64,000 nucleotides of DNA, taken from NCBI GenBank assembly GCA_019400425.1, contig JAFREE010000065.1:62001-126000 (forward strand). Direction: 5' to 3'. Positions 50,001 through 61,644 of the stretch are shown here, in pieces. A model generated the notes under the pieces. That model did no database searches. It worked only from the letters and a program-made list of their open reading frames with translations, and had not been told where the DNA came from. The translations under genes were made by a program, and so were the position numbers. Numbering within the stretch: the stretch's first letter is position 1; each line of letters begins with the position of its first letter. This stretch comes from Hymenochaete sp. R1 (lineage: Eukaryota; Basidiomycota; Agaricomycetes; Hymenochaetales; Hymenochaetaceae).

Positions 50001-50630
50001 AAAAGCCAGCGACATCCCACCGCCTTTGGACTTCCGATACATGTTAAATGTTATTTCCAGTGAGTCAAAAGCATGCTTGTTTCAGAGCTTCCGTAGATAC
50101 TTATATCATATGCAGGTGCTATTGTGAACACCCCGTAAGGACCCCTCTAAATGTATCCGAGTCTTCACTCACACCTATTTCTTAAACCCAGACCTCCTAA
50201 TGCTGTGATATCACTGGTGACAAATCGAGCATCGAAGACGCATCAGACCCTACATTATGCGGGTATCGATGAAACCATGGTGAGCCACTTGATTTACTAT
50301 AGACTGACGGTATGTCTCAGCATGAGCAGATACCCTTGTTTGCCCAGGACACGAACGGGTCCACTGGGAATAGTAAAGTAAACATCTCAGACAATGATCG
50401 AGGAAATACCTCTGATGACGGGCCTCGATCTCAGGTCGTAATGGGCCGGCGCAATTACTGCATCGTGGAGTATGACAGCAGTGGTAACTTAGTATTTGAC
50501 ATACGAGTTGAGAAAGAGAAAGGGAGAGGGAAAACTGTTGGGTAAGTCCAGAACGAGCTTAGTGCTGATGACAAGTCTCAAGTTTTGAAACAGATACGCC
50601 GTTACAGCGCCATCTCCTCGCTGGCAGTGA
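47008..50630 (+). CDS. PhoD-like metallophosphatase
   Basis: Fungal member of the PhoD-like phosphatase family; substrate unknown. Twenty-four exons, 771 aa: 47008-47049, 47111-47192, 47278-47560, 47620-47684, 47739-47994, 48055-48100, 48170-48265, 48333-48487, 48546-48647, 48701-48766, 48817-48836, 48897-48905, 48956-48960, 49014-49032, 49088-49124, 49176-49228, 49283-49430, 49481-49587, 49638-49789, 49843-50059, 50116-50134, 50192-50279, 50330-50541, 50594-50630. Metal-site motifs: GGGDQIYCDG (about residue 331), MADDHDLIDGFGSYPDDL, and FLSGDVHCAAVGLF (about 615). Other blocks: GYSCNGFSAGVNPDDFRGPG, TIGSRGYFFFLLFQCF, YLGPNCYMLLLDCRAERRKD, VVVQLGIPIAYPRM. The DDHDLIDGFGSY core is assembled from exons of 20, 9, 5 and 19 nt. 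No signal peptide; an acidic/proline-rich N terminus suggests a soluble protein. The first two exons are inferred and less certain. Confidence 0.85.
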
Positions 50631-50821
50631 TACCATTTCGTTATTATTACCCCATGCTTTTTTGGATACACCTTCTGCCTTAGCTTTCCTGCTTAATCGC
50701 TCTCGTTTTTTTGTAAACATAAATGTATCAAATAAGAAAAAAAATCCTAAGATGAACAATGAGTTGAATTTGAATAACGTCCAAATGTACCAAAGCGAAG
50801 GGAACTATCAACAAAGCACAG

Positions 50822-52891
50822 TCATTGTTCCGTCTCCATAGCATCGGGAAGTTTCCCAGAAGATTCAGGATAAAGTTCGGTGCTTGGAGTCGGAGAGATA
50901 GAAATGCTCGTGGCCGTCAATGGTCTCGGAGGGAACCCCGCCGCTGCCATCCTCGCCTGTGCAGCTGCAACTGCAGCAGCCTGAGCGGCAGCTTCTGCGT
51001 CCTTCAAAGACGCCTCTGCAGCGATTTGCTTCTGCCGTAGCCTCTCTTCGCGCTGCCGTGCTCGACGCGCCCGCTCCAGTTCACGCTTCCGTTCCCTCCG
51101 CGCTGCAAGCTTCTTCTCCTCTTCCGTCATATCTGTCCCCCCTGCATCTTGAGAAGTCGAGACCTCACACTGATCGAGCTGCGACTCTTCCATCTCCGCG
51201 AATCCTTGCTGATGATCAGTGTCCGATTCTGGCGAGTCTTTCGCCGATTCCGGCGTTGGCGTCGCCTTCACCTTGGGATCGGGCACCAACTTTGTGTTGG
51301 GCTGGCCTTTCGATCGCCCTTGCCCCGTAGGTCGCTTCGATTTTGAGTTCTCGGGTTTCGGCTTCTCCGCTTTTTCGCGCAAGTTGTCCATGAACTGAGG
51401 ATTCGCAGCGGCTTGCCGTGACTCCTCCTCGTCCCGCTCATCTAGCTCACGCTGTTCTTGTATGAATTCGTCATATCGTTCGCATAAGGGTTGCCACTGT
51501 CGTTCTTTTGTGTCTGTAGCATCAGGATCGCATGCGAGTACGCCGTCTATATCATTCGGAGGTAGGAAGTCAAATTCAGGACCGGCGTTGATGCGCACAC
51601 GCGCTCCATTGAAAAGAGATATAAAAGGGTAATAACCGAGCCAGCCGTCGTCGAAGGGGTTTTCCGTATGTTCAACATATCCTTCTCGAGGAGGTTTTCG
51701 CCGATTGCCTTTATGTCGCGTCGAGGGAATAGTTCGTAGCTGTAAATAATCATAGAGGTCTTGAAACGCAACACCCTGCGGCTCTCCGTTGACGAAGAAG
51801 GCCATGAGAGATCCTCGGAGGATGGGCAGTGGCTGAAGGGGTGCCGGCTCGGGACGCGACTTGCTGCCTCTCCCACGCTCTGGAGCGCTCTTCACCGTCG
51901 CGGACTTCTTTGTGGATGACGGCAATGAAGATGATTCCTTTGATTTGTTGTTCGTGGATTCCATAAGAGCTATCATCTCTTTTGACTGGGGGTATTCGAC
52001 GGACTCGAAGTACGCTTGGCCTTTGAAATCGATAGCAATGCGTTCCCTCTTCAAATGCGCTGGGTCGTAAGGATCATTCGCCTTTGCCATGCGTTTCGGC
52101 GGTAACGAAATGTACAACCCAACCGTATCGCCAGATCCAAACGACCTTCCATAGGGCCGCGGGCGAGATAGCGTAACCTTCCTCCCATCCTTGTCTAGAT
52201 AGCCATAACTATACCCGTCCAAGCCAACCGGGCAATTGAGCATTGCCTCCCGCCTCCCCCAACCCAGCCGTACATGCGCACCTTCCTTGGCCGCACTATC
52301 GGGAAACTTTGATCCTCCGCCGTGCTCAATCTTCACTTCCAGATACCACTTCCCTTCGCGGACTGGCACGTTCAAGCGCGCGCTCCTGTATCCTTTCTCT
52401 CCACATAACCCCAAGCCGTCTGGAGACACCTTGACAAAAGGGCTGCGATCCTCCCAGCTGACTCGCACATAGCCAGATGGATTGCTTTCGATCATACGAT
52501 AGTGGATTTTAGAACCTGGAGGAGAGAGGCCGCATGGGATGTAACGGAAGCCCAACCGGTTGACCGCGATCTGGTCGGTTGTATGATATGAGGAATTATC
52601 CCCCGCTGACACAAAAACAGGGAGTCTGGAGACGGTATATCGCGGTCTGTTATCGATCTCGTTCGAGTCCTTTTCTGTCAATACGGATGCTCCAGCTGCT
52701 TGCGCACCCACAAGGCCCTGTTCAGACGGAGCAGGGGAACCGGTCGTGCTGTCAATAGCTGCATGCTTTCTCTTTCTGTTAGGTGGTGGGGGTGGTGTAT
52801 TGGAGAAGACCGGGGCAGGTGTGGATGCCTCGGACGCGTCTGGAGGCGTCGAATCGTCGATGTTCGCTGACTTAACGTTTTCTGTGTCCAT
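50822..52891 (-). CDS. ASH2: COMPASS histone H3K4 methyltransferase subunit Ash2 (SPRY domain)
   Basis: Core subunit of Set1/COMPASS, which methylates histone H3 lysine 4. A single uninterrupted frame of 689 aa, the only intronless gene of note in the window. The SPRY domain starts near residue 110 (RLGFRYIPCGLSPPG, YVRVSWEDRSPFVKVSPDGL, GYRSARLNVPVREGKWYLEV, AHVRLGWGRREAMLNCPVG, GYSYGYLDKDGRKV, GDTVGLYISLP) and continues after a low-complexity Lys/Ser insert with MAFFVNGEPQGVAF and GYYPFISLFNGARVRINAGP, the canonical Ash2 ending. The C-terminal 180 residues are highly charged with a long Arg/Glu/Ala helix (about 585-650), probably coiled coil. The PHD/winged-helix N-terminal part of animal ASH2L is absent, as in yeast Bre2-like proteins. 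High confidence. Confidence 0.92.
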   Translation of the reverse strand: MDTENVKSANIDDSTPPDASEASTPAPVFSNTPPPPPNRKRKHAAIDSTTGSPAPSEQGLVGAQAAGASVLTEKDSNEIDNRPRYTVSRLPVFVSAGDNSSYHTTDQIAVNRLGFRYIPCGLSPPGSKIHYRMIESNPSGYVRVSWEDRSPFVKVSPDGLGLCGEKGYRSARLNVPVREGKWYLEVKIEHGGGSKFPDSAAKEGAHVRLGWGRREAMLNCPVGLDGYSYGYLDKDGRKVTLSRPRPYGRSFGSGDTVGLYISLPPKRMAKANDPYDPAHLKRERIAIDFKGQAYFESVEYPQSKEMIALMESTNNKSKESSSLPSSTKKSATVKSAPERGRGSKSRPEPAPLQPLPILRGSLMAFFVNGEPQGVAFQDLYDYLQLRTIPSTRHKGNRRKPPREGYVEHTENPFDDGWLGYYPFISLFNGARVRINAGPEFDFLPPNDIDGVLACDPDATDTKERQWQPLCERYDEFIQEQRELDERDEEESRQAAANPQFMDNLREKAEKPKPENSKSKRPTGQGRSKGQPNTKLVPDPKVKATPTPESAKDSPESDTDHQQGFAEMEESQLDQCEVSTSQDAGGTDMTEEEKKLAARRERKRELERARRARQREERLRQKQIAAEASLKDAEAAAQAAAVAAAQARMAAAGFPPRPLTATSISISPTPSTELYPESSGKLPDAMETEQ

Positions 52892-53307
52892 GGAGCTCCA
52901 ATCTTGAGCAAATAGCGTGAAAGCAGTCGCGGTTCTGTTCTCAGCTTAGCCCCTCCGTTGGCACGATAATTCACGTTTTTCTGTCCCTAATTTGGGACCA
53001 TATTTCGCACGGTCAGGCGACAGATACACCATCCATCATCCCATACATGCATACATGCATATCAAGCAACCGGAGACTGCAAGCCAATCTTTCTCAAGTA
53101 TTTCCTTCGTATGCTTATATAGAATTCAATTTTACGCATCAAATACCTTACATTACCTAGATTCTGTTAGAAGTATTCAATATGTGTAACTTACGTAATA
53201 TGACGACTTGTCGATCAGTCGGATTGAGCCACCTGCCGCCTTCGTTGTCTCTTCCGAGCCCATCATATCATACCACTGATTGTCCTGGTCCACACTGGTA
53301 AGCAGAC
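52892..53307. other. Divergent promoter region of ASH2 and the E2 gene
   Basis: 416 bp, AT-rich, no gene recognised. Direct repeats of CATACATG near 53043-53060. Confidence 0.5.
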
Positions 53308-54225
53308 ATGAACACGAGGTACGAGGCTTCGTAATCTTTCGTCATGTCACTGCATTAGCTCACGAAAACTTTGCATAGACGCGTACTTCTGGTCTGTTAT
53401 ACGGAACTGATCAAGATCACTTCGACTGATTGTAGTGTAGGAACTCGGTAAATTGGCAAAGGACCCGATAGACGGGATTGAAGTCAACCAGCTTGGGGAC
53501 TACCTTACAGAATGGTGGGGTGTAATGCGCGGAAGAGTACGTCCTTTCATTGGATACACTGCTTTCGAGGGTAATACTGTTTCTTGCGCCGAGTGCAGAA
53601 AGGAACACCGTATGAAGGAGGAAAGTTTGTCTATTTGATAAGCTTCCCTTCCAACTTTCCTTTCGAGCCGCCCAAGGTCAGATGTTTTCTGCAGAGTAAA
53701 AACTACGCGTCTAATAATTGCACAGTTCAGATTTGCCACGAAAGTATATAATCCCGGCATCTCGACAGATAAAGGCGAAGTGTGCTTAGGGATATTCCGA
53801 GGTGAAGTCAGTGTAACATGCGATACTTATGAGAGGCAGATAGTTAAAGATACTATTAAATGAAGTGGCGGCCTGCAGAAACGATGAGGAGTGGTAAATC
53901 ATCTATTAACTACCGGGAGTACTGATTGTTGAAGAGAAACGTAGTACTGCAAGCAATCTACGAGAAGCTCAATGAACCGAGTCCGGACGACCCATTCGAA
54001 CCCGAGATTGCTCAGGTTCGTTCCTATATAGGAAGTTGTTGAGCTAGCTGACAGATACACATTTCTATGTAGGTCCTGAAAGATAACGAAGCGAAGTTCA
54101 AAGCAACAGCGATTGAATGGACGAGACAGTACGTGTGGAATGTTCTGTACACATGGAAAGTGGTTGAAACATTACTATGAAGGTATGCGATGGCTGAGCC
54201 TGTCGCACCGCATCCATCATCGTAG
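53308..54225 (+). CDS. Ubiquitin-conjugating enzyme E2-like protein with altered HPN motif
   Basis: E2 fold; carries ubiquitin or a related modifier on a cysteine. Exons: 53308-53318, 53379-53382, 53441-53536, 53599-53676, 53726-53806, 53866-53893, 53945-54015, 54073-54128, 54183-54225 (155 aa). Blocks in order: ELGKLAKDPIDGIEV helix, WWGVMRG, GTPYEGGKFVYLISFPSNFP, FEPPKFRFATKVYNPGIS, GEVCLGIFRGEWRPAETM, then LNEPSPDDPFEPEIAQVL and the C-terminal helices. Cys is about residue 83. The usual His-Pro-Asn preceding it reads Asn-Pro-Gly (residues 72-74). The second exon is 4 nt and was inferred from frame, intron lengths (60 and 58 nt) and the need for a start codon; the start is therefore less certain than the body. 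Overall nearest in style to the UBE2L3/UbcH7 group. Confidence 0.82.
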
Positions 54226-54858
54226 AGGTATATCTTGTTATTACGTTTATTTGTTTGTTTGTTTTCAATGAAATCCAATGAGACCAATGCATTGTGTGTT
54301 TGCTGGTAATGGGATGATGATCGAAGGAAAGAGCGCAATATTAATGATAATATTTAGACATTAAGCTGAGTTCAGGAACAAAAAGGGTGGTTGTAGTATT
54401 TATTTTGGGTTGTTTGTCCCACGTTTTTCGACCAGCGCGGATCTTCTGAGGCATCGACCAGTGCAGGCGAGAACGAAAGGTCGCCGACTGCAGTGTGTCC
54501 ATCGAGCTCAAGCTTACCCCTTCGTCAACGTCCATCATCTTTTCGGCTTTGTCTTCATTGTCGTCGGTGTTGTCGTCGGTGTTACCGTCGTCGTCGTATA
54601 CTTGTTATTGTATCATTCTTTCCTCTTGTTCTCGCTCCTTCTCTTTAACCTTTCAAACTTCCTCCGGACTTCATCAAACTTGCCTTGTCACCGCATTCCA
54701 GCTCTTCTCCTCGCCTTTTCTGGTCTAAAGAGACACTTCCGCTCGTTCAACACGTTTTTTAACGCGTGTTCTCTCCACCCCCAACTGCCATCGTCTCTTC
54801 GCCGAATCCTTCCCTCAAGCAGAAACAACGTGGTCTAGGCAAGGTTGCGTCTCTAACC
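54226..54858 (+). other. Leader/intergenic region of the Ser/Pro-rich gene
   Basis: About 630 bp; the right half is CT-rich like a fungal 5' UTR. The open frame 54410-54838 is made of such low-complexity sequence and is not supported as a gene. Confidence 0.5.
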
Positions 54859-57800
54859 ATGCATCGCTTCCGGTGCGTGTCCGTTTGCTTGCCTCGTATC
54901 TATCATCTCTCACAGCTTATTTCCTTCGTCCTGGACGTTCCAGCAAGAAATCTGACGCCAAACGCGGCGACGTTCCCTTGCATCCAGCCAGTTTCGCCTT
55001 CAGTTCAGCTCCGCAGCAGTATTCATATCCCATTGTCACCCAACACATCATCCAAGACCCTCCACCCGATTTGCCCTCCTTACCGCCTGTTAGCGACTTC
55101 AGGACTTCATTGATCTTACCTGAGTGAGCACAATCGTGTTGTTTACACAGCTTACACATTCACTCACCGCTTTTTTTACCAATTGTTTTGTGTAGGCTGT
55201 CGCGAAGATTTACGCTCCTTCGATCGACCAACGGCGCACACGTGAATTTGGAAGACCTGAAATATCGATTTGCCGAGCAAAGAGCAAAGGGTTCCGAATA
55301 CCAAATTTCAGAAGAGGAGGAAAATATGTTGTTGGATATGCTCAGCCGATTACGAGCCCAAGGCTCAGCAGCGAGCCCAAATGGAAAACTGGTCCCTAAG
55401 TCTCCAAATCCAGCAGCGATGAGATCCGAACCGTCTTCAGGTAGCTTGTCCAGCGAGGCAACATCCACAACGTCGTCAACGATTCGGCAGTCGTCACAAT
55501 CAACGACGACGCTTCAAACTTCTGTCGGCTGTGAGCCTCCTATTGGACCTGCTTCCCCTTCGAGTCGCGGAAGCAAGAGACATAGCAACCAACTGTTTGC
55601 TGGAGGCCAATTGAGAGATCAACGTACTATGAGAAAGACTTCGAACCGCACAATAAGCAGCAATCGAAGCGTGCTTTCGTCCGTACCTAGCGAAGCAACG
55701 TCCAGCAGCGTTGCTAATGCTCTGATCGATTTCTATTCTGATGGTGGTGCGAGGCCTGTGACCCCAGAGAATACTTCACCTCCAATCAGCGCAGCTTCGA
55801 GTCCCATTTCCCCACTTCGTCATGCGTCCTTTTCTTCAAACGAGGATATTCTTGGAGCCCTTCCAGGGGCGTCAGGCCAGAGGTATCGCAAAGACCTGAC
55901 CCATCAGCAAATTCAGCGGATGTCAATGTCCTTGGATGATGCATTGAAGGAGATAGAGGAAGAAGCGGAGGATCATGTTCTTGTCCCTCGTTCGTCTTCT
56001 TCTACCCAGGCAAATGGAGCAATTGCGAGCGAAAGGGATGCGTTTGCTTTGACCACAGATGACGTACGTACTTTGACCGGTATCGAATTCGTGTTCAGAA
56101 ATTAATTACCTCTTGCGGCGAATTACAGAGCACGCCAGTGTCACCTGTGCCCGTCACAGGCGCAGGCAACACCTCCTTCACTTCGACCGCGACGTCCGAC
56201 ATGGAAAGGCCTGGTTCAGCAACAGGCTATCGTTCCCCATCCCCTTACCGCACTGGAGGTGCTGCATCCCCTGTACCCCGAGTGCCAGGCTACATCCCCG
56301 GCATGCCCCGTCCAGTAACGCCTCACAGAGAAACAGATTTGGAGGATGTCCGTTCACTTTCTACCACCCCTCGTGCAGCCCTGTCCAACGCGCATACATC
56401 CATTTCGTCCATAGCATCACCTACGCCGAGCTTACTTCGTCAGGCTGTGGATGCCTCATCGACGCCGTATGGTTCTCGTCCAAAGTCACCCCATTCGTCA
56501 GTGAGACAGCATGGCCGGGCGACTCCTGACGACCGCCATGGGTCAGATCTTTCAGCAATCTCGTCACGTTGGAGACGCCCTTCTTCACCCTTGTCGACAA
56601 ACAGCAACGCTTTTCAATCTCTTAACGGTGGCTCACGACCAAGTACTCCTTCGAATGTGACGTGGAATGTGGGGTCACATGTATCTGTTCAGAGCTCGCG
56701 CTCTCTCGGGAGGAGTGGTACGTTGTCCGGTCACAGCAGGAGTGGAAGTGTTACAAGCGTGCAAGAAGAGGAACCCCGAGGGAAAGCTGAGGAGCCGCCC
56801 AACTTTGTTCTGAGGTCTCCACGTCCGGTGTATTCAACACCTGACGACGGGGAAGTAAGAGCGAAGTTCCTGTCAAATGGATCGGCTCTTTCAAGCTCAG
56901 CTCTGGCTTTTGTCGACTTCGATCCTTCATCAGTGCCCTTCGCATCTTCACCTCCCCCTGTGTCCAGCAAGGCACCTTCGACACCTGAAGGTAGCAGCCG
57001 TGAAAAAGCTGGTAGCAAACAGCTCCTCACCCCTCCAACTTCTCCCTTCGCCCAGACGTTCAACAACAGCAACCCGTTGTTGCTCTCGTCTACTTCGAAT
57101 AACTCATCCCGTTCTTCACTCGTCTCAGTCGGGTCGAGCTATCATTCGAGGGAAGAAGAACGCGGGAGCGGGAGCTTGTTCTTTTCTGTACCTAGTTTAT
57201 CCGAGCCGGCATGGCACGAATTTGCTTCTACGTCAAATTTGTCGAGTCGTACGGGTTCTCGTAGTCACCTTGGTCAGGATGATCCTGAGGCGATACTCCG
57301 TCAGAGCACTGGCCTTACAAAATCGGACCTATCAACGATTCAGAACAAGCTCATTGATGCGAGTCAAGTTCGGGCTAGAAACACTGAAGTACGAGCGTCT
57401 TCCACTCTCCGCCGACGCCGACCATCTACTGCCCAGTCTGTCCATTCCACTGGCGGACAAATGAGCCGGGTATGTGCTTTGTCTCATTCTTATGTATTTC
57501 TACTGTTTTAATAAAGTATTGCTAGACTACGAGTCCCGCACCAAAATTGGAGCTACAGTGGTCAACCGCCGAGCATACCGCCAAAGCAAATGCCCTATTA
57601 GACTCTGTTATCGACAGTCTACGGTTGCCAGATGACGAACCGCCAAGGCGGGAAGATTTAGAAATACCGCTCGACCCTCCTGTTATACCTCAGCTCGATT
57701 TTCTTCCTACATCAAGCCCAGGTCGTCGCAATAAGGATCTTGCGGATATCTTATTTGGTTCAAATGATAAAGAGCCTGTTCCCTCGATCATCGATTCGGA

Positions 57801-60121
57801 ACCCAGTCCCTTGCATGAAACGACTCCGAGTCAAAGAACTCAAGAACGGTCTCAACAATCCCAAGAGCCTAAAGTATCCCTTCCTCCGCAAGGAACGGAA
57901 AGGGAACCAGAGCCGCCCGTTATACCTGATTTCCATACGCCCGATCAAACGGAGTTGATGCGTCAAGTTCAGGAGCGGACTGAGGCAGCTATGGCTCAGC
58001 TAAGAAGGTCACCTCAGCAAGGCCGATTTCCGCAGCTTGGACCTCATGGTCCCAAGAAGAAGATTCATTTGCAAGATATCTCAGGACCTCACTTGATCCA
58101 GTCGTCTACAAGCATCGACAGGATCCCGGCCCTTCCCACGTCGCCTGCCCCAGTATCACCCATTAAGCCTTTTGCCGACCCTCAGCGCACAGTAAAAATG
58201 TCGTTTTCAAAGCGCATACGTAACACGTTGAAATACGCGAAAACGTCGCAACCGAATGGTGATGAAGTGACGCCATGGACACTGGAGAACGATTCGTCCA
58301 CTCTCACGAACTCGCCACAGACGGGGCATCAGAGTCTGGGAGCTTCGAAGCTGAGCGTCAACTCGACTAACCAACCAGGTGAGATGAATGGACATCCAAA
58401 CGGCGTTAATGTGTCCCCTCCAGCCTCTGCTGGGCCTAATTTGAAGACTTTTATGTCACGTTTCCGGAAGAAGGGCCAAGAGTCTTCGCAAAAGCACAGT
58501 TCAACGCCGTTGGTCAGCAATCCCAGTCGGCGCAGTTTCCAACTCGCTCCAGGATCATCTCCTTTGGTACGAAATGGAAGTATCTCACAATCTGAAGATT
58601 CGAGACCTATAGTGGCTCCCTCGATGTCTCGGGCTCCGACCGAGAGGCCTAGTACAACAGAGCCAACAGTATCGCAACCTTCACTTCCTTCTCTACCGAC
58701 AGATCCAGGGGCTCTCAAGCAATTCTACGAAGCGGCACAGTCCCTTGGTCTAGATCAGTCAGAAATTAAGGACTTTTTATCCCGGTCGCGATCATTGAAT
58801 AGCAAACCATCTCCTCTCGACGTTCGAGAAGAAGAGAGCTTCATGCGAGACAGGGATCCTGAGAGGGAGACTAACGGGCCTCCGCGAGCATTTAGTCCTG
58901 TCATCCCAGAAGTCTTCGTGGATCATTCAGCGGCAGATATCTCTAGGAGCGGAACACTTCGACAAAGCACTAGCATTCCCATATCGGCTGTTCCTCGTCG
59001 CGTTCGAGAAGTAGCTGATGGTAACGGTAACGCGCGCAATACCATTCTGCGCCGGACATTGATTTTTCCATCCACTGCCAATGGATCCTCGACAGATGTG
59101 CACTTATCGGCAAAGAAGACGACCAGGAGTGTTAAACGCACGAGCAACATGTCGTTCCAATCAAATAAGTCTCTCATTGACCGAGTCCCTACCCCTCCGC
59201 CGAATAAGGCCAAGAGGCAATCTGTCGAGCCATCGCCACCCATGCCTCACCTTCCCACGTCTTCCTCGTGGGTTAGCCTTGGACGACCTTCGATGTCGCG
59301 GTCCCCTCCTGCAACTCCCATTGATAGTTCGCGTTCACCATATGATTCATTGTAAGCTGCTTCTTTCCCTCTTTCATTCTGACCTCGTTAAGCCCTGCAT
59401 GTACACAGTTATGATATGTATGGTGATCGATCGGACATGCAAAGTCCAGAACTCCACGATCCTCAAACTCCTCACGATGACGGTCTTCCCGAAGTCGAAG
59501 AAGGCCAAGCCCTCGAAGTCATAGAGCTGGCTAACGGGGAGACAATCTGGTATATTTCTACAAACTTACTGAATCTGTGTTCCAGACCCTAATCGTTATA
59601 TTAGGTCGATTGTGAACGGGCTTAGAGCAGATGATGCTGAATCAATATATCCTCGACGTGCAAGCTTTGACTCGGAGTACTCTGCGGTTCCGCCAAACGA
59701 CAGCGAGAAGGAGCAACTATTCTTCAAGGAGCATGCTCGCACCGGCTCGAAGGGTAGCACTGTCTCGAGTACTGGGCGGAGACGTAGTCATATGCCAGCA
59801 AATAGGCCCGAAACAAAGGTCAGTCATCCATATCGACTCCGATATTACTATTGATTAAATGCTCTGCAGGTCTTCTACAGCTCCTCTGCTCATATTGCAC
59901 GCCTGATAGACTCGCTTTCTCGCAACACTGAAGCGGCCTCGTTCAACATCAAACCAAAGGTGACACCAGATCAACCGATAACGCTGAGTAGTCATGTGCC
60001 GGGCCACTCGCATTCAAGCTCATTGCAATCTAATTCTGCTCAAACTGACTCAGACGTTCACTGGACGGTGGAGGAACGCCTCGATCGCATGATTGATAGT
60101 GTTTCGAATCATAACCGATAA
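54859..60121 (+). CDS. Large Ser/Pro-rich hypothetical protein (1611 aa)
   Basis: Exons: 54859-54872, 54944-55123, 55196-56063, 56129-57469, 57526-59351, 59409-59549, 59605-59818, 59870-60121. The start is ATG 54859 because only this 14-nt first exon, spliced to 54944, gives frame with the downstream reading (MHRFRKKSDAKRGD). I do not recognise the family. Most of it is predicted disorder rich in SP/TP sites. Short ordered-looking pieces: LPELSRRFTLLRS with NLEDLKYRFAEQRAKG near residue 65-100, LDDALKEIEEEAEDHV, a helix LKQFYEAAQSLGLDQSEIKDF (about 1010), and a C-terminal helical segment ending in VEERLDRMIDSVSNHNR. Such proteins often are cortical or cytoskeletal scaffolds, but nothing here proves it. 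Frame and splice consistency make it a real gene. Confidence 0.75.
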
Positions 60122-60531
60122 TACGGGCTTTTTCTTCGATATGGGACATGCCTTTCTATGCTTTCCCCTCGCTTTACTTTGACTCTTCTCGTTGCTTTAT
60201 CTGTGCCTATTTTATTCCTCAGTCATCCCTGACACTCATTTGGAACAGTGATATATGTGTTGGGTGCCTTTTCCGTATATACGCACCCATTTATCTTCGT
60301 ACCGGACCTTTCTAACGAACTTAATATTATACAATGCTCTTCTTTCTAGGAAAGGATAAATGCATAGAAGCATGAGCCTGTTTAAACTTTCCATGATCCC
60401 ATGATCATGGTAAGATTGACAAAGCTAGCCAAGAGAAAACAAGTATTGATTTTGCCCCCGATGATAATACAAGAGTCAGAATGAGTTCATAGATTAATAA
60501 GGCCAACTCCCAACATCCCATACCAGTATAT
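60122..60531. other. Convergent intergenic region
   Basis: 410 bp between two convergent genes; AT-rich 3'-end sequence. No gene seen. Confidence 0.5.
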
Positions 60532-61644
60532 TCACTCCACGGCGCTCGAAGAGTCATGATACCCACTAAAATCTAACCATCTGTTTATGCATAAGGCAAG
60601 AAGAGCTTCCAGGAGTAGACCTGGGTTGACAAAAGTGTATTGGAGCAAGCCATGGGCGGGGCCGATAGGTGTTTGTTGGTCATACCGCTTGAAGAAGGCT
60701 ATACGCTGCCGTGTACCGTTTTGTGGTACATGAAAAAGCTTTGAGTTACAAATAAGTCAGATGAGCTTTCACTTCAGTACTCGACTTTGCACTCACATCG
60801 TAACTAGTTTGGTCCTGGCTTCGTTTCGTCCATTCAAATTTCGCATCGTTGTAAAAGAATGCACGGGCGCTGAGTGCAAACTTGAGTCAGCATCTCAACC
60901 CAGAAAGAGGTCGAAGTAGGAAGAGAATTCATAGTACCACGAGTTTGATCCTGGAAGGACCAACGAGTCTATAGCAATTGGATGCCGCTGTTTAACGGTG
61001 CACATGCCGAGGTAATTATTGTTCATGCTCCAATCGAAAGCAGCGACCAATTCATCCTGATTACGATAGATCTAGGTGAGATGGTTTGAGATGGTTGAGG
61101 GTCCAACCATAATCAGATTGTGGATTAGCCAAAAACGTATCGCAATATGACCATAGAAAGAAGGAGGCGAGAAGTGCGGATGGGAGATAATCGTTATAGA
61201 TAGGATTTAGGCAATTTGACTTTCACAGTCTCGGGTGCTGGAAAACAGAAGAGAAGGGCTGCTGAGCCAACGGACTAAGGCTAGATGCCAGTGTGTATGC
61301 GTCGATGCCCACACCAAAAACCGATGGTTACATCCTCCTTCCCCATCGCAGCATTACAGAACGTAGACTCAAAGGAATAAACAATGAATATGGATCACCT
61401 ACATTTGTTCTCGTATTAGACATGTATTGCTCAGGTGTCTAGTCAGGGTGTTCGCAATCCAATAGCGGCGGGAGCGGTCATGGAGGAAGCGTGAACATAG
61501 ATGGTTAGCGCCGGGCTGCGTGTGTATAGGAACCACGAGCACCGCAGCGTGTAATATCACGGCCACGTACTTCAAAACGATAAAAAATAGGTTCGACGTC
61601 TTCTCCAAGGATGATGCACTGGTGGTGGTAAAGAAGGATTTCAT
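60532..61644 (-). CDS. Hypothetical membrane-associated protein (5' half unresolved)
   Basis: Three 3' exons are consistent: 61071-60941, 60869-60797, 60738-60532, reading IYRNQDELVAAFDWSMNNNY to the stop, with SARAFFYNDAKFEWTKRS, then NGTRQRIAFFKRY and a final hydrophobic helix VNPGLLLEALLALCINRWLD. Upstream, ATG 61644 opens MKSFFTTTSASSLEKTSNLF and can be spliced through short exons (ending LNPALTIY and TPEQYMSNTRTN), then a hydrophobic stretch SAALLFCFPAPET before 61071, but junctions between 61090 and 61400 are doubtful. A beta-rich body ending in a buried-type hydrophobic helix recalls the Tubby-C/LURP1/scramblase-like fold; this is a weak impression. Function unknown. Confidence 0.5.

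Noticed and set aside
54410..54838. 142-codon frame with valine-rich hydrophobic stretch
   Set aside because: Low-complexity GTC/CTT-rich leader sequence; the real gene starts at 54859.
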